A DNA stretch of 64,000 nt from Diphasiastrum complanatum (GCA_029204225.1 CM055099.1:51785298-51849297), one strand, 5' to 3'; counted from the stretch's first letter, positions 24,092 to 35,610 are shown. Notes: generated by a model not told the origin, from the sequence alone. Program-made: numbers and translations.

Positions 24092-25372
24092 AGATGTAAT
24101 CTTTGTTGAAGATCAGTTCTATGGCCTTAAGGATAAGGCTCCAGCCGAAATTCCCACTTCAGATCTCAAGGTCAAAAATCCTAAAATCGATTCTGACTCA
24201 GACAATGAGTCACCAACTCCTCAACAAGTTGAATCGCATTAGAGGGTTAAAAACCAGCCAAGAAGGAGACAGCCTCCATCCCGATTTATGGATAATCCAT
24301 CTTGCTACTTTGTACAAGAGCCTAACACCGTTTCAAAGGCCATGTCAAATGAAGATGTTGATCAACGAAAAGCTGCAATGTACATAGAATACAATTCTCT
24401 AATAGAGAATAACACATCGACTGTCATGGAGCTGCCTAAGCATTGGAATCCGATTCCATGCAAATGGATCTTCAAGGTGAAGTATGATGCTGAAGGTAAA
24501 ATCGATTTTCACAAATTCTAGAACTAGACTACTCTGAAACCTTCAGCCTAGTTGTTAAGCATGCTTCTATTCGATTACTACTATCTTATGCAGCTGCAGC
24601 CGATCTTGAAGTACACCGAGGCATTTCTAAATGGGACCATTGAAGAGGACATTTTTATGTCACAGCCAGAAGGATACGAGCTCAAAGGTAAAAAGCACCT
24701 TGCAAGATCCACAAAGCTCTCTATGGACTGAAACAGTCCCCAAAGGCTTGGTTCCAGAAAATCAAGTGGTTCCTTATTGAGAATGCAGATTCGAATTGTT
24801 ACTTCAAATCTGTTTCTACTTCCTTCATAATCATCACCTTATATGTTGATGATATTTTGTTCTCCAATAATGATCTGAAACTTCTGAAGGATGTCAAAGG
24901 CATGCTAGCAAAAGATTACGAGATGACCGATTTGGGCCCAGCCCACTATTGTCCCGGAATAGGAATCCGCAGAGATCGACCCATCAGACTGATTTTAATC
25001 AGTCAACAACGATACTTGACAAATGTGTTGAGTAAATATGGCATGACCGATTGCAAACCAAGTTTCTTTCCACTCGACCCAAGATTGAAATTATCAAAGG
25101 AGCAATGCCCACAAACAGAGGTAGAAAAGGAGGCCATGAAGCAATATCTTTTCACCCCATTATAGGCTCATTAATGTATGCTATGCTATGCTATGCACCT
25201 GACCCGATCTAGCATACTCCATAAGTTCATTGAGCCAATTCCTTTCTAATCGAGGGATGACACATTGGAAAGCTCTCTTGAAGATTTTGAAATATATTCA
25301 AGGCACCAAAGAGATATGCATCTGCTATGGAGGCAACCAATCTACCAATCTTCTTGAAGGATACAAGCAATA
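24092..25372 (+). pseudogene. Ty1/copia polyprotein remnant: integrase end, RT, start of RNase H
   Basis: The first codons RDVIFVEDQF match the end of the integrase module. A Pro/Asp/Gln linker follows with in-frame TAG near 24239, then RT start AMYIEYNSLIENNTSTVMEL and PCKWIFKVKYDAEGKIDFHK. Shifts then separate EAFLNGTIEEDIFMSQPEGY, the catalytic YVDDILFS at about 24841, MTDLGPAHYCPGIGI, and MTDCKPSFFPLDPRL. RNase H survives only as a few codons before 25372. The RT catalytic pair Asp-Asp is intact but the RT has at least four frameshifts. Confidence 0.88.
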
Positions 25373-25556
25373 AGTTTGCACTGTGGCATGCCGCATGTGC
25401 AATGTCACATGGCACAATGTATGAAAAGTTAAACCTTAATGTACAAATTTACAATGTACATACTTATTACTACATAATACATAATACATATCAATGATCT
25501 CAGATCGATCATCATAAAGTCTTTAAAGTTTAGAGTGCATAAAGTTAAAAGCAAGT

Positions 25557-26074
25557 AGTACGTACGTACTGGGCCCATGCCTTCCTGAGAGGCTCTAGCT
25601 TCTGGTCAACAGAAGCCCGCTCATCAAGAAGCCCCTTCGTCCTCAGGTGCTCGCAAGATAGCCCCTGCCACACCTGCCCAATCGCACTCACTGCACTCAT
25701 CGCCCTCCTCCATGCCGGGGTCCTAGCCAAATGAAATGGCAGATCGCAGGTGTAGAACAACTGTCGAACGACAACCTCTGCCTCTGCCATGGCTCTGGGA
25801 TCGAAGCTGGACACATAGTACTCCCTACCCCTCATCTGTGTAGTGCGGCCCCGTCTACCTCTCCCTCTCTCAGGTGGATGATGTGGTGCCGGTATGGTCA
25901 TGGCTGGAGGTGGTGTCGAAGATCCTGCACCAGAAGGCGGGTCAGGCCGGGTAATAGGCCCTGCCTCATCTGCAGCTCTGTCCTCTGGGCCATGGGAAGC
26001 GAGGGGTGAGCGGATGGCAACTGGGGGGCGTGATGTGGTGGCCTCTAGGTGTGTCGTCATGACAACATCTCGAT
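25557..26074 (-). pseudogene. hAT transposase, second exon: proline-rich linker and DUF659 start
   Basis: A minus-strand exon opens after the acceptor TTTTTTGGCAG and encodes a Pro/Gly/Arg-rich linker (PPERGRGRRGRTTQMRGREY), then DLPFHLARTPAWRRAMSAVS and LRTKGLLDERASVDQKLEPL. The pair 'F.(V/L)ARSP.....(I/V)' and 'P....LRT.LL..E...V...L...' is the start of DUF659, found next to BED fingers in plant hAT-like proteins. The exon ends near the donor-like GTACGTACG at about 25560. The rest of DUF659 and the hAT dimerisation domain are not found downstream, where copia sequence lies. Confidence 0.75.
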
Positions 26075-26221
26075 CTGCCAAAAAAGACAAATTTGAAATT
26101 ACAATACAATTCAGAAATTAGATGATCAATATTGAAAGTCCAAAGTTGATGTATCATGTGAGTTAAAACTTAAAACTTGATCAATGTTTGAAGTGTAAGA
26201 GTCTTAGAGTTAAATGTTTAC
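26075..26221 (-). other. Intron of the hAT gene, 147 bp, phase mismatch
   Basis: The donor is GAGAG|GTAAAC and the acceptor TTGGCAG|ATCGAG. Exon 1 leaves two bases over, but the long frame of exon 2 needs one. The gene is therefore out of frame by one base unless another splice site is used, supporting decay. Confidence 0.5.
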
Positions 26222-26472
26222 CTCTCGGTTTGGGTCCCATCCTCGAAGGGGCAACCTCCTCCGATGCGACAGGAGTTGAGTAGCATGTCAAGAGCATGCA
26301 TGCTGGGGGCAATCTCGTACCCCCTCATATGTAACAAATGCGCTCTGATGCGTGTGGGCCCTCCAGTGTAAGAATGGTGACAGTATCTGCAAGTCCATCT
26401 CTTCGTGCCCGATGTGCCATAAGCCGCAGCGATGGTGACGTGATCCCACAAAGGATTCCTATCCCTCGGCAT
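26222..26472 (-). pseudogene. hAT transposase, first exon: BED-type zinc finger
   Basis: From ATG at 26472 the exon encodes MPRDRNPLWDHVTIAAAYGT, then KRWTCRYCHHSYTGGPTRIR and AHLL. The aromatic DPLW.H(V) start, C-x2-C at residues 30-33, the 'GG.TR(I/M)..HL' helix and a later His give the BED finger, a DNA-binding domain of hAT transposases and related plant proteins. The usual second Cys after the helix appears replaced (APSMH). A CT microsatellite lies just upstream in the 5' leader. The exon ends at a good donor. Confidence 0.82.
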
Positions 26473-26478
26473 GGTGGC

Positions 26479-26480
<2 letters not shown>

Positions 26481-26515
<35 letters not shown>
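26481..26515. repeat. (CT)n microsatellite upstream of the hAT gene
   Basis: An uninterrupted run of CT. It is GA on the hAT coding strand and would sit in that gene's 5' leader. Confidence 0.9.
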
Positions 26516-26516
<1 letters not shown>

Positions 26517-26698
26517 GACTCTCTATCTCTCTCCAAGATCTCTCTAAGTTCTAAGTTCTAACTAGACTCTAATAACTACTAACTCAGACTAACTCCTAAG
26601 TTCTAACGTCTAACTTCTAACTAAGTAGCTACCCAGGTCCCACACCCCTCTCACAATGCCCACTGCCCAAGCCCCACATTGAACCCCATCAAGATTCA

Positions 26699-26862
26699 AC
26701 ACACAGTGCACACAATGTCACACACACACAAAATATCACACACAGTGCTAAGTGCACACACACTAACACACACACGCAATGCACACACGGACTATAGTGC
26801 ACACACACACAATCTACGCTCAAGCCTCACACAAACTCACAGTGCACACAAGTCACACACAT
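26699..26862. repeat. Imperfect CA-rich minisatellite
   Basis: CACACACA blocks are separated by words such as GTGCACACA and TCACACAC for about 160 bp. The bounds are approximate. Confidence 0.75.
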
Positions 26863-29146
26863 AGAAGTTATAAAAAGTGGAATCTAAGGGAACAGTATAG
26901 TTGCAACTTATGCCTAGACGTTTCTTTAATACATACTAACTTTTGCGTGTTCTTTTAGGGCATTTTTCAGGTGTCTTTTGAAAAAACATAAAAAACGTTC
27001 TGGACCAATACGTTTTGACCCTTTTTGGTCGGAACGGGCATAAACTTTAAACAAGATTTTTTAGTATATCTATATTATGTCTAGTATAATACTCGACATA
27101 ACAAAGGAGAAATGTAATCTTCAACCTATGGAGTCCAAGTACAAAGTCTTAGACCATTAACTTCATCATGCACAGCTTGGACCAAATGTTATGACATTCC
27201 TACTCACATCCAAACGGTTTAGCTTTCAAACGAGAAACATTTGAAACTAATTTCAAATGTTTGAAAACTTTGCCCAAACTTTTAAATTGATTTTCTGCTT
27301 TTAAAGTTTCCAAAAAAATACATGTTTTTGCATATGTGTGAAAAAGCATCAAATTAGAGACCATAGGACAATGCACATCCTTTCAATATCATTACAAGCA
27401 ACGTATGTCAAAGATGTCATGATGCTTGACATTACATAAATGTAAAGATTTAACTTAACATCATATATCACATCAATACAAGAGAATGGAGATCGTTACA
27501 ATGTGTAAAAAAGCCAGCATTCACATGAACAAACAGTTCCAACTTCCGAGCATCAAGTTTCACTTGAATTGTCATTTGATATATAATGCAAGTGCTTAAT
27601 ATTAGTTCTACGTTCTAACTAGTAGCAAGAAATTTATAATAGAACTAAGTAAACTAAAGACTAACGTGAAACTTCAAACATGCAAGCACCATAGCAGCAT
27701 ATGTTATGTCATCTATACACATACTCGTGAGAGATTTTTCCTCACCCACCATTTGATCCATGAGTTCATATAGAAATTTCATGGTGGCTCCCTCTCTAAC
27801 CACAACATTTAACAATCTCAAAGCAAGTCTCAAGAGATTAACAATCTTTTTAACATCTTTCTCAAGTCCTTCAAAATGTCCTTGTTGAAAATGCCCATCT
27901 TGGGATAAGTGTTTCTATTGAGTGTTGGGGGGGTCTCTATTGAAATATAATACCTTTTTTGCCCCTTTTGGCTTGTATATTTGTAACTTGTAAGCTGTGC
28001 ATAAGACATGGGTGTAAAATATTTATGTACATAGTACACCCCACTTATCCTAATGAATATTTAAGTAATGACAAGTAGGTTAAAGACCCATGTGGGTCTA
28101 GAGCTACAATAGGAAAGACACCACCTCCATGTTCCTTGCTATCTGTGGGCCCTCTAGATCTCATAGGCTTGAGGGGTTTCCATGCCCACCTCCCTTTTGG
28201 TTATTCATTATGTTGGATGGACTTTTGAGCTCTCTCTCTTGCTTTTGTCTAGTACTCCATAGCTAGTTTTTTTAAGCTTTCATAGTGAAGCGAGCAGGAA
28301 AGCAAGCAATGGTATAATGCTCTGGATATCGTGCCCAAGCTCTTACCAGCAAGATGGCAATTGATGACAATTTTCAAAAAATTGAAGGATGTGTTGAACG
28401 TGTTGCAGGAATTACATTCATGCACCTTTCACAATAAGCCAAAATTTGATAATTTATCATGAAAATGAAAGTCACTCAAGAGTGAATGGATGGCTTGATT
28501 GAATCAAAGGCCCAATTTCCACTCCTGAGTGATCTCACAAAATGCAGTGAAAAAGCACATGACTGATTTTTGGCACCTCTAAAACCTGTCAGAACACCAA
28601 CAAGGCGCAGGGAGAAGCGAAAATAGAAATCACGGAGGAGAGCAATTGTGCAAGGTTTGACCGGGTCAAAGCCCCAAATTTTGTGCTCCTACATGATTTT
28701 CAATGCAATGCACTATTGCATGCACGATTTGCACCTTCTGAGATATTTCCGCCTTTGAACACAAATACCTGATTTTTAGGGTTTGTTCCAATCACACAAA
28801 CATTTTGACTACGTTAAGTTGTGTCTAAGTAGAAAAGATTGTTGTTGCTAAGAACATTGTCGTGTGGATCTTAGTTTTTTGGCTTAGCAGATTGTGGTAC
28901 CACAGGTTGTAAGCAAGTCATTGCTTTGTTAATCTAAAATACAAGTTGTTGGTAGTTGGATTTTCTCCCGAAAGGGTTTTCTAGGATAGATCATTGTGCT
29001 ACTGTGAATGTCTCTATTTCGTGTCTGATGTGTCTTTCTACATAGATTCAATCTAGTACCGTTTCTCTATATTTGTTTGTTTTGTTTTATCTACATTTGG
29101 TTTCTTGATTCTGAGGTTGATCATTTCTTGAGTGGAAACACTACAC
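26863..29146. other. No gene recognised; one dispersed repeat copy at 26985-27043
   Basis: Only short frames. The repeat copy carries ACGTTCTGGACCAATACG and TCGGAACGGGC, in reverse orientation to the copy at 2.80 kb. Confidence 0.45.
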
Positions 29147-29464
29147 GCACTTGCCAGCCTATCATGATAGAACAATTTTATTGTAGTTAAGCAACTTACA
29201 ACCTCTCAGGATATCATTCAGCTCCATTGTTTCACCATGTCCAAGTGACAAGTATTCACTTGATCGTACAACAAGAAGTTTTGACGAAATAAACAAATAA
29301 TATTATGAAACCCTTCAAGAACAAACAAATACAAATTTGCTACTTTGCACTTGCCAGCCTATCATGATAGAACAATTTCACTGTAGTTAAGCAACTTACA
29401 ACCTCCCAGGATATCATTCAGCTCCATTGTTCACCATGTCCAAGTGACAAGTATTCACTTGATC
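29147..29464. repeat. Two 119-bp direct repeats with an 81-bp spacer
   Basis: Copies at 29147-29265 and 29347-29464 both begin GCACTTGCCAGCCTATCATG and end TATTCACTTGATC, differing at only a few bases. Period 200 bp. No terminal inverted repeat or coding sequence was seen. Confidence 0.9.
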
Positions 29465-29693
29465 ATAATCGACAACTAGAAAGTATGAAAAACTGAATAA
29501 ACTTTCCTGCTTTATGTGTTCCATTTGATGAGTCATTATTCAGGCGTGCTTGAAAAGCTTCATGCTCAACCAGTGGCAATAAACAGCAACAATAATGACA
29601 GGGACTGTGAGGGGTACAAGAAGACAATAATACCTGCATCCATGAGATAAGTTAAAAACTTCAGTTGGCTGTAAACCTGATTTTCAAGTACCT

Positions 29694-29699
<6 letters not shown>

Positions 29700-29741
<42 letters not shown>
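29700..29741. repeat. (CT)n microsatellite
   Basis: An uninterrupted run of about 20 CT units directly before the proline-rich reading frame. Confidence 0.95.
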
Positions 29742-29742
<1 letters not shown>

Positions 29743-30349
29743 GAGCCATAGCCCCTCCTCGCACCATCTCTGCTCGCAGGCCATCCCACTCCCCTACCCT
29801 CGCTGCTGCCACCTCACCCCCCCCTTCACTGATGGTAAACCCCCCCCTCGCTGATGGTACACCCCCCCTCACTGATGGATCACCCCCACCCCTCGCTGCA
29901 GCCCTACCTCCCTCGCCTGCTGATGTGGCACCCTCCCCTGTCACGCAGGCAGAGCAGTCTGCCTGCATGGCAGCAGGCCCTGCCCACTCATGTCCGCCGA
30001 TTTCCACTCATTATGCTCCCATTCCTTCTCCCGATTCTGCTCCCCTTACGTTTTTCGATTCCATTCTTCCCACTCCGATCATTGCTAGCTCTTCTTCCCT
30101 CACGGCATCACAGCCTACAGCAAGTATCCCATACACGCCCTCCAAATCAACCGAACTTTTTTCCTCTCGGTAGATCGATCAAATCAAGGCAGATTTCCAG
30201 ATTTGCAGCAAGAAATCTCACAGTTGAAAGGAACGGCTACCTCGTTGATCAATGAGAAGAACATGCTGCAGTCCAAAGTTGCATCACTCGAACAATCCAT
30301 CGAGATCAAGTCGGCTGCGGTTTTGGCTTCCACCACCAATATGATATAG
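29742..30349 (+). pseudogene. Proline-rich plus coiled-coil reading frame, unidentified
   Basis: One frame gives about 110 codons rich in Pro/Ala/Ser (for example PPPLAAALPPSPADVAPSP) with a near-tandem unit LxxGTPPLTDG, ending with TAG near 30171-30173. A second frame then gives a heptad-like stretch, DLQQEISQLKGTATSLINEK, NMLQSKVASLEQSIEIKSAA, ending in TAG at 30347-30349. A frameshift would join them. The coiled-coil stretch has hydrophobic residues at a/d spacing and is unlikely by chance. The product could be a LINE ORF1-like or structural protein; I cannot name it. The LINE RT end on the other strand starts right after it. Confidence 0.35.
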
Positions 30350-30777
30350 CACTGATGACCAGGGGAGGGGAACCAAACTCCGTTAATATGATATCATGTG
30401 GCACCGAGGGCGTAGTCCTAATCATCCTGCTAAGCATGAGAATCTGGATACGAGTACGATCTCTCCAAGTATCACGTGATAAATCCGGACACCAAGTCTC
30501 AGCAGAGTATAAAACAACTGGGGAGACAGTGGTAGAAAATAGTAAGCATCTGGTGGCAGGGTCTTGTACATAATATGTGGAACAGAATCTCTCCATATGA
30601 ACAAGAGAGGTATGCCCCTTACGGAGTCTGGTGAGGGCTACCGGTCGGAATGTGAGTAACGGACTAGAAAAAAGTACTCCCAAATAAGTGTAAGAGGTCA
30701 CAATCTCAATCGGCAGCCCGTCATAATAGAAGGTCACATCTCTCATATGCTGTCTATTGGTGTTGAGCACCATAATT
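30350..30777 (-). pseudogene. Non-LTR (LINE) reverse transcriptase C-terminal remnant
   Basis: The minus-strand frame contains VTSYTYLGVLFS, a run of Arg/Lys-rich helices, then SPVVLYSAETWCPDLSRDTW and IRTTPSVPHDIILTEFGSPP. In plant LINEs the thumb region after the RT catalytic core has the order 'YLG..FS', 'PV(V/L)LYG.E.WG', then 'K.TTPY.I.L.E.G..P'. The catalytic YADD motif is missing upstream, where a GA microsatellite (30779-30800) cuts the frame. The stretch is free of internal stops, so the loss is by truncation. It ends near 30350. Confidence 0.75.
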
Positions 30778-30778
30778 T

Positions 30779-30800
30779 GAGAGAGAGAGAGAGAGAGAGA
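30779..30800. repeat. (GA)n microsatellite at the broken LINE end
   Basis: Eleven GA units mark the point where LINE similarity stops. Confidence 0.9.
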
Positions 30801-33800
30801 AATAAAGAAAGCTTTATTAATGTGTTTTCCATGCCAAAAGGCATATAAGACTAATGAAGTACATGTCAAGTATGTGGTAACCATGGGAGTGTATAAAACA
30901 TCTCCAAAACTATAATAAAATCTAGTACAAACTAAAATAGAAATGTCTGCGAGAGTGTGTGTGCGCATAATAATCACATGTATCCATGTCAAGATGTCAA
31001 GACTATGCTGTTGTGCTGATGCTGTAAAAAGATGTAATGTGCGCCACAACATGAGAAGGCACTGGAGCCTACCGGCATCGTCTCTATGAGTGTGAGCATG
31101 TGTAGTAGTACGTCTCTGCATAGGATGTCTAGTGATCCTGGTAGTAATTACTTACCTCAAGAGTGAATTGGAATCAGATGAAGAGGAAGAAGAAGAAGGC
31201 GGCTATGCAAATTCAGAAGACATGGCAAAGCAGCTTCAACAGCGAGTTCACTCCTTGGCGTGGCCGAGAGAGGATTTACTGTTGGTTATTGTCATCATTG
31301 GGAGATTTATCACATCTGAGATTTGTATTGCTGTCAGCACCTGATAATCACCCTATCAACCAGGGCCGGCTAGCCAGCCTTCCCAGCCATCCTCCTGCTC
31401 CTATCCTATGTAATCCTCCCAGTCACAATCTACATACACCTTCTAAAGCCTTTAAATGTTTTAAAAGGACTACACGAATGTACAAATGCATTGTTCATTT
31501 CATTGAAAGCGCTAGGAGATTGAACTTACCCCCTTGGCTAAACAAAGGCATTGTCTACCGAATAACATAGTCGAAAAAATAAAGGTACTAATCGTTCAGG
31601 CAAACAAGTGTACTGTTCTACTTTCAAGGAACAACATCATCAAAGGCAATGATGTTTATGTGTGGTTAGGTTTGGGACACTCAATAACCATAGCTGGCAA
31701 TTTTGGTGTGTTGGTCTAAGCAATCAAATGTGAATTACAAAGTTGTTTAGGAAAAAAAGCACGCCTAGAAACGTATAAAATCAAAGTAAGCTATCGCTTG
31801 TTGAAAAGAAGAACTTGAGAGCAATAGTCTTTGCATGTCAAAAACAGTTACCAAATGTGAAAATATGCCGATGGAGCTATTGTGAGGTAGTTCCCCGAGC
31901 GAACAACTTCGTGCATGTTCTTGACAATTTGGGCACTTTTGTAGGGATTAGGAGACAAGGAAGAACTATTTCGGGTGAATTCTTGTGTGTTCTATCCCAT
32001 ATTACCTCTCCTAGTCCGTTCCTCCTCTTGACCTACATATATAGGAGGGCATGGAAAAAGGACACTTATACCTTCGTGGTTATAGGCAATAAGGGTGCGC
32101 TGGATGAAAGGAGGGGTCTCTTTTTCTGCTTTGTTGAATAGAGAGAGTCCCAATTTCCAATTGGCATCATTTGACATCAAAAAGGCTAAGTTTCAATGCC
32201 TACTGGTAGGAGGGTGTATGTCGTAACCGTCTTTATCTGTCTTGCTTTTTCTTTTTCTTTGTGAAATTGTAGGAACTATAAAAAAAGGAATCCTTTCCTC
32301 TCCTTGTAGGAGACTCCCACATGCAGACAATGAAGATGATGGTCAATGGATCTATTCTTTACGATGCCGAGTGTATTGTGCAATTGAGGCATTCTTATAA
32401 CTTTCCACCCAGCAATAGATTCATAGAAGCTATCAACATTGCATGTATGTATAGTACATGGATGCATGTGTTACCCTCAAGCTGTACATCATGTTAATAA
32501 CACTCATTGAGGTAGTAGACAAATAAGATGAGGATCCAATGTGCAACGAAGAAGATGGTAGCCTAAGATGGTACTTGGCATTTAATTCACTTTACAATGC
32601 AGTAAGTTCATGAACTAGAAAGCTTTGTGGTACATTTTATCAAAAATCTTTTACATATTTGAGACTCTATACTAGGAGGAGAATCTTTCTATCCTATCTC
32701 ATAAAATCATCGCAAACCATAGACCTAGCATTAGCCTAACCAGAAGTAATGGAATAAGGATTCTATCATCAAATGCAAGCTAGAATGCTACCTAGAAAAC
32801 AAGCAAGAACAATCTGACATCCAAGTGATTTATGATCAAATGGGCTTCACACGTGTGAAATTAAGCCTCCTGTACGGACAGAGACTTGAGCACAAAGTAC
32901 TACCATTGATTGAAGCACTGGATCACAAAAATTGCATGTAAATAGAGAGACACAAGCTTGATGAAAATGTCACTCATCCTCTTGATTATTCACATCCAAA
33001 TGAGCTCCAAATTGGAGTACATACAAACGGGAGGGAGCCCAAGCTGAGTTGACCAGTTTCACACGTGTGGGAGAGTAACTACACTTGGACTTTTGCCACT
33101 CATAAAGTCTCACCCTCATCCAAGGCCAACCAATGAAATTGCACCTCTTAAAAAAAGCCAAAAATGGTAAATTGGCCTTTTGGCTACAAAACTTGACTCT
33201 TTACCTACATGGCTCTTAATATTATGTACAAGCCACTTTAGACCTATGCCTCACACGTGGGAACAGGCTCAACATGTGTGGAATGACATTATGTACATGA
33301 AATTTGGCCTAATCAAGCTATTTTTTCCATTATTTCTCACAGCCTCTATCTACAACACAAGATTCACACGCATTGCATGGGTCGGAATGTCTTTAATGTC
33401 TTTTTGCTTTAACTTCATGTGGTGGATGTTGATGCCAACAATGTCTCTACTTTTGTTATGCTCACATGGAAAATTTTCCTTGGGCAGGACGGTAAGCTCT
33501 ACTACTATCTGCTTGAAGGTCAAGATTGCAAATTAACCATTATTGCTTTCTTAATGGATGCATTTTTACAAGCAGTCAAAACTTTGTTATTAATTCATTT
33601 AAAGCCATATGTAACCCATTGATCTTTGCAAGTTGACGTCACTTTAGATCATGATCTTTGTAGTACTAAACTCTTGCATGATGTCCCATATTTTATTGGA
33701 AAACTTTTATCAGAGACGGATTTCTATGTTTTCCACATGGCTATTATTATGTTACTCTGAGCATTGACAGTTTTTAACATCACTGGCAAGGAGACTTCAA

Positions 33801-34637
33801 ATGTCACAAATTCGGGCAGAAAAACCTATAAGAACATTCCTTATGAGGAGTATCTACATTGTCCTCATGAAACAAATTATCTTGAACTTTGGTTTCTCAT
33901 ACCTTGTATATAGTCACTAGAGCCTCTTCTTGATGTCTCTCATCACTTTTGGAAGCACATCTTCATCAAGAGTCTTCATGTTTGCATCAACAATGGAGTT
34001 AGATAGTCTAAGACTTTGTGCGTGGACGATTGCATGTCTCCTTTGTTATGTGGAGTATTCATTTCTGTTGCATCCACTTATTTCCTCATTCTGATCTCTC
34101 TATGCCTTGGTGGTGTAGGTTTCCTGCTTGTTTTGGCATTATCTGCTGTTTTTTCTTTGTTAAAGAATTACGAATTTTATTTAATTTTTCCTCGCCATGC
34201 TCCGAAATGGAACGCTCGGAATGGGCAACTATGGGCCAGATCATAGGATCCACTTACAAATAACAGTAAATATTGTACCAGGGCCCATGGCCCAATGGAC
34301 TCTCCATAGGTAGCCTATTCCTGTATATTTGTTAGGTTGGACCTTTGGTCCCTATCTTTAGTAAGTGCGTAAGATAAAGGAATGGCAGGGCACAAAAGCC
34401 TTTTGGGACTCGTGTCATAATGATGTATGCCGCAACTCCATTTGCTGCCTTATTGGGAAGGATCCCTCCAATACTTCTTCCAAAATTCGTTTGTAATGGC
34501 AATGATAAGTTGCACGGCATGAGCAAGCATTGAACCAGTGAAAAGGTTACAAACTCTGAAATAAACAGCTTCAACAAAACGGTGGGGAGCAACAATGTCG
34601 ACATACACTTAAATGTAGTTAAAGGATGAGAGCATAC
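30801..34637. other. No firmly recognised gene
   Basis: A frame at 31132-31344 has an acidic run (ESDEEEEEEGGY) but no known domain. Several G-box palindromes occur: TTCACACGTGTGAA at 32846-32859, TTCACACGTGTGG at 33058-33070, and CACACGTGGG near 33252. These also occur in copia LTRs at 12.4 and 40.6 kb, so part of 32.8-33.6 kb may be LTR or leader sequence. A dispersed repeat copy lies at 34190-34240. A 52-codon open stretch on the minus strand at about 34613-34458 follows the PIG-Y exon but does not match its expected next exon. Confidence 0.35.
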
Positions 34638-34867
34638 CAATCATCACGAATGGCGTCCAGAACAGCATATCCACTATAAGGCAACAGCTTCGAAATAATT
34701 GCTGCATACACAAAAAAGGAGAAGAGCAGTGTTCCACTAGCAACAAGGAGAAGGCCAAATTCTCGGGGGGAGTACCGTGGAGTATGCCGCAAAGCGAAGA
34801 AAACTTTTTCATGCATCTGCTCCATGGCTAACTTGTCTCCTGTTACTCCCCAAAATCTAATTTGAAC
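34638..34867 (-). CDS. PIGY: PIG-Y-like GPI-GlcNAc transferase subunit, one exon
   Basis: After the acceptor ATCTTCTTGCAG a short leader precedes ATG at 34825 in a strong context (GCCATGG). The exon encodes MEQMHEKVFFALRHTPRYSP, a hydrophobic helix (GLLLVASGTLLFSFFVYAAI), then ISKLLPYSGYAVLDAIRDDW, and stops at a donor (GATTG|GTATGC) two bases into a codon. Plant PIG-Y proteins, small two-helix ER membrane subunits of the enzyme that starts GPI-anchor synthesis, have this first helix, then 'YAA.ISKLLP....L..I..D', then a second helix. The second-helix exon was not found downstream. Upstream Met-rich residues look lineage specific. It may be a live gene with a long intron or a fragment. Confidence 0.55.
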
Positions 34868-35599
34868 CTGCAAGAAGATTGTGAAACTCCAATTAGTTTC
34901 ATGTCAATCGTTTCCAACATACTTCCACCCACATCTCCATAAGTATTTGGAGCATGCAAAAGTTTTCCATACCTCTAAGCTAAGAAACATAAGGTTCAGT
35001 AAAAAACAAAGTCTGTACGGATATTGGGATTGCTAATTTGTGACCACTGAGTGCATTACTGCACAGAAAAAGTGCTTCATCCTAAGAGCGTAGCGTACAC
35101 TTGAAACTCAACTTCTGGCCTGGAAGAACAAGTTAGATTCAAGAATAGAAAACAAGTTATTAGAAAGCCAACGCTTTCAACTTGGCTAGCTTGCCATTGA
35201 AGTATCGCAGTCACAGCTCAATAGGCTAGTTAGCTGCTGCAGCTTTTTTTCTATGATGGCAATCGACACAATTCAGACTTGCTGCAAGCAGAGGTGTTGT
35301 TGCCATTGTGGGTCAATCATCTCCTAGCTTGTTGGGGTTTGTTGGGGTTTCTTTCCTCATGCAAGTTGGCTAAAAATTAGGCTTGATGTGGTTAAGGCAC
35401 CATTTGGTGATTAAGGACACCGCTTTCAGTTCTAGGTCACTGCCCTTGTGGATCAAATCTTGAGTCATCTGAAGGCCTCAGTCTCACAATAGATCGGTTT
35501 TAAGAACTACCCCTATATCCTTTGAGGCACTACCTTTAATCCTAGGGAGACCAGGCATTACAAGTTAAAGGTTATGCCTTTAAAGCTTAGGGCACACTC
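34868..35599. other. Likely 5' intron and upstream region of the PIG-Y-like exon
   Basis: The acceptor at 34868 implies a 5' leader intron on the minus strand. No first exon could be placed. TTGTTGGGGTT is tandemly doubled near 35331-35351. Confidence 0.3.
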
Positions 35600-35610
35600 T
35601 CACACACACA

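Noticed and set aside
29684-30007. Gly/Arg-rich minus-strand frame opposite the proline-rich one
   Set aside because: It is the antisense of a proline-rich frame that continues into a coiled coil on the plus strand.
31132-32141. Acidic frame and the following open frames as a gene
   Set aside because: Frames are short and overlapping, the acidic run comes from GAA/GAG-rich sequence, and no domain is visible.
34458-34613. 52-codon open stretch as the second PIG-Y exon
   Set aside because: It would need a 24-41 bp intron and lacks a second hydrophobic helix followed by a basic tail.
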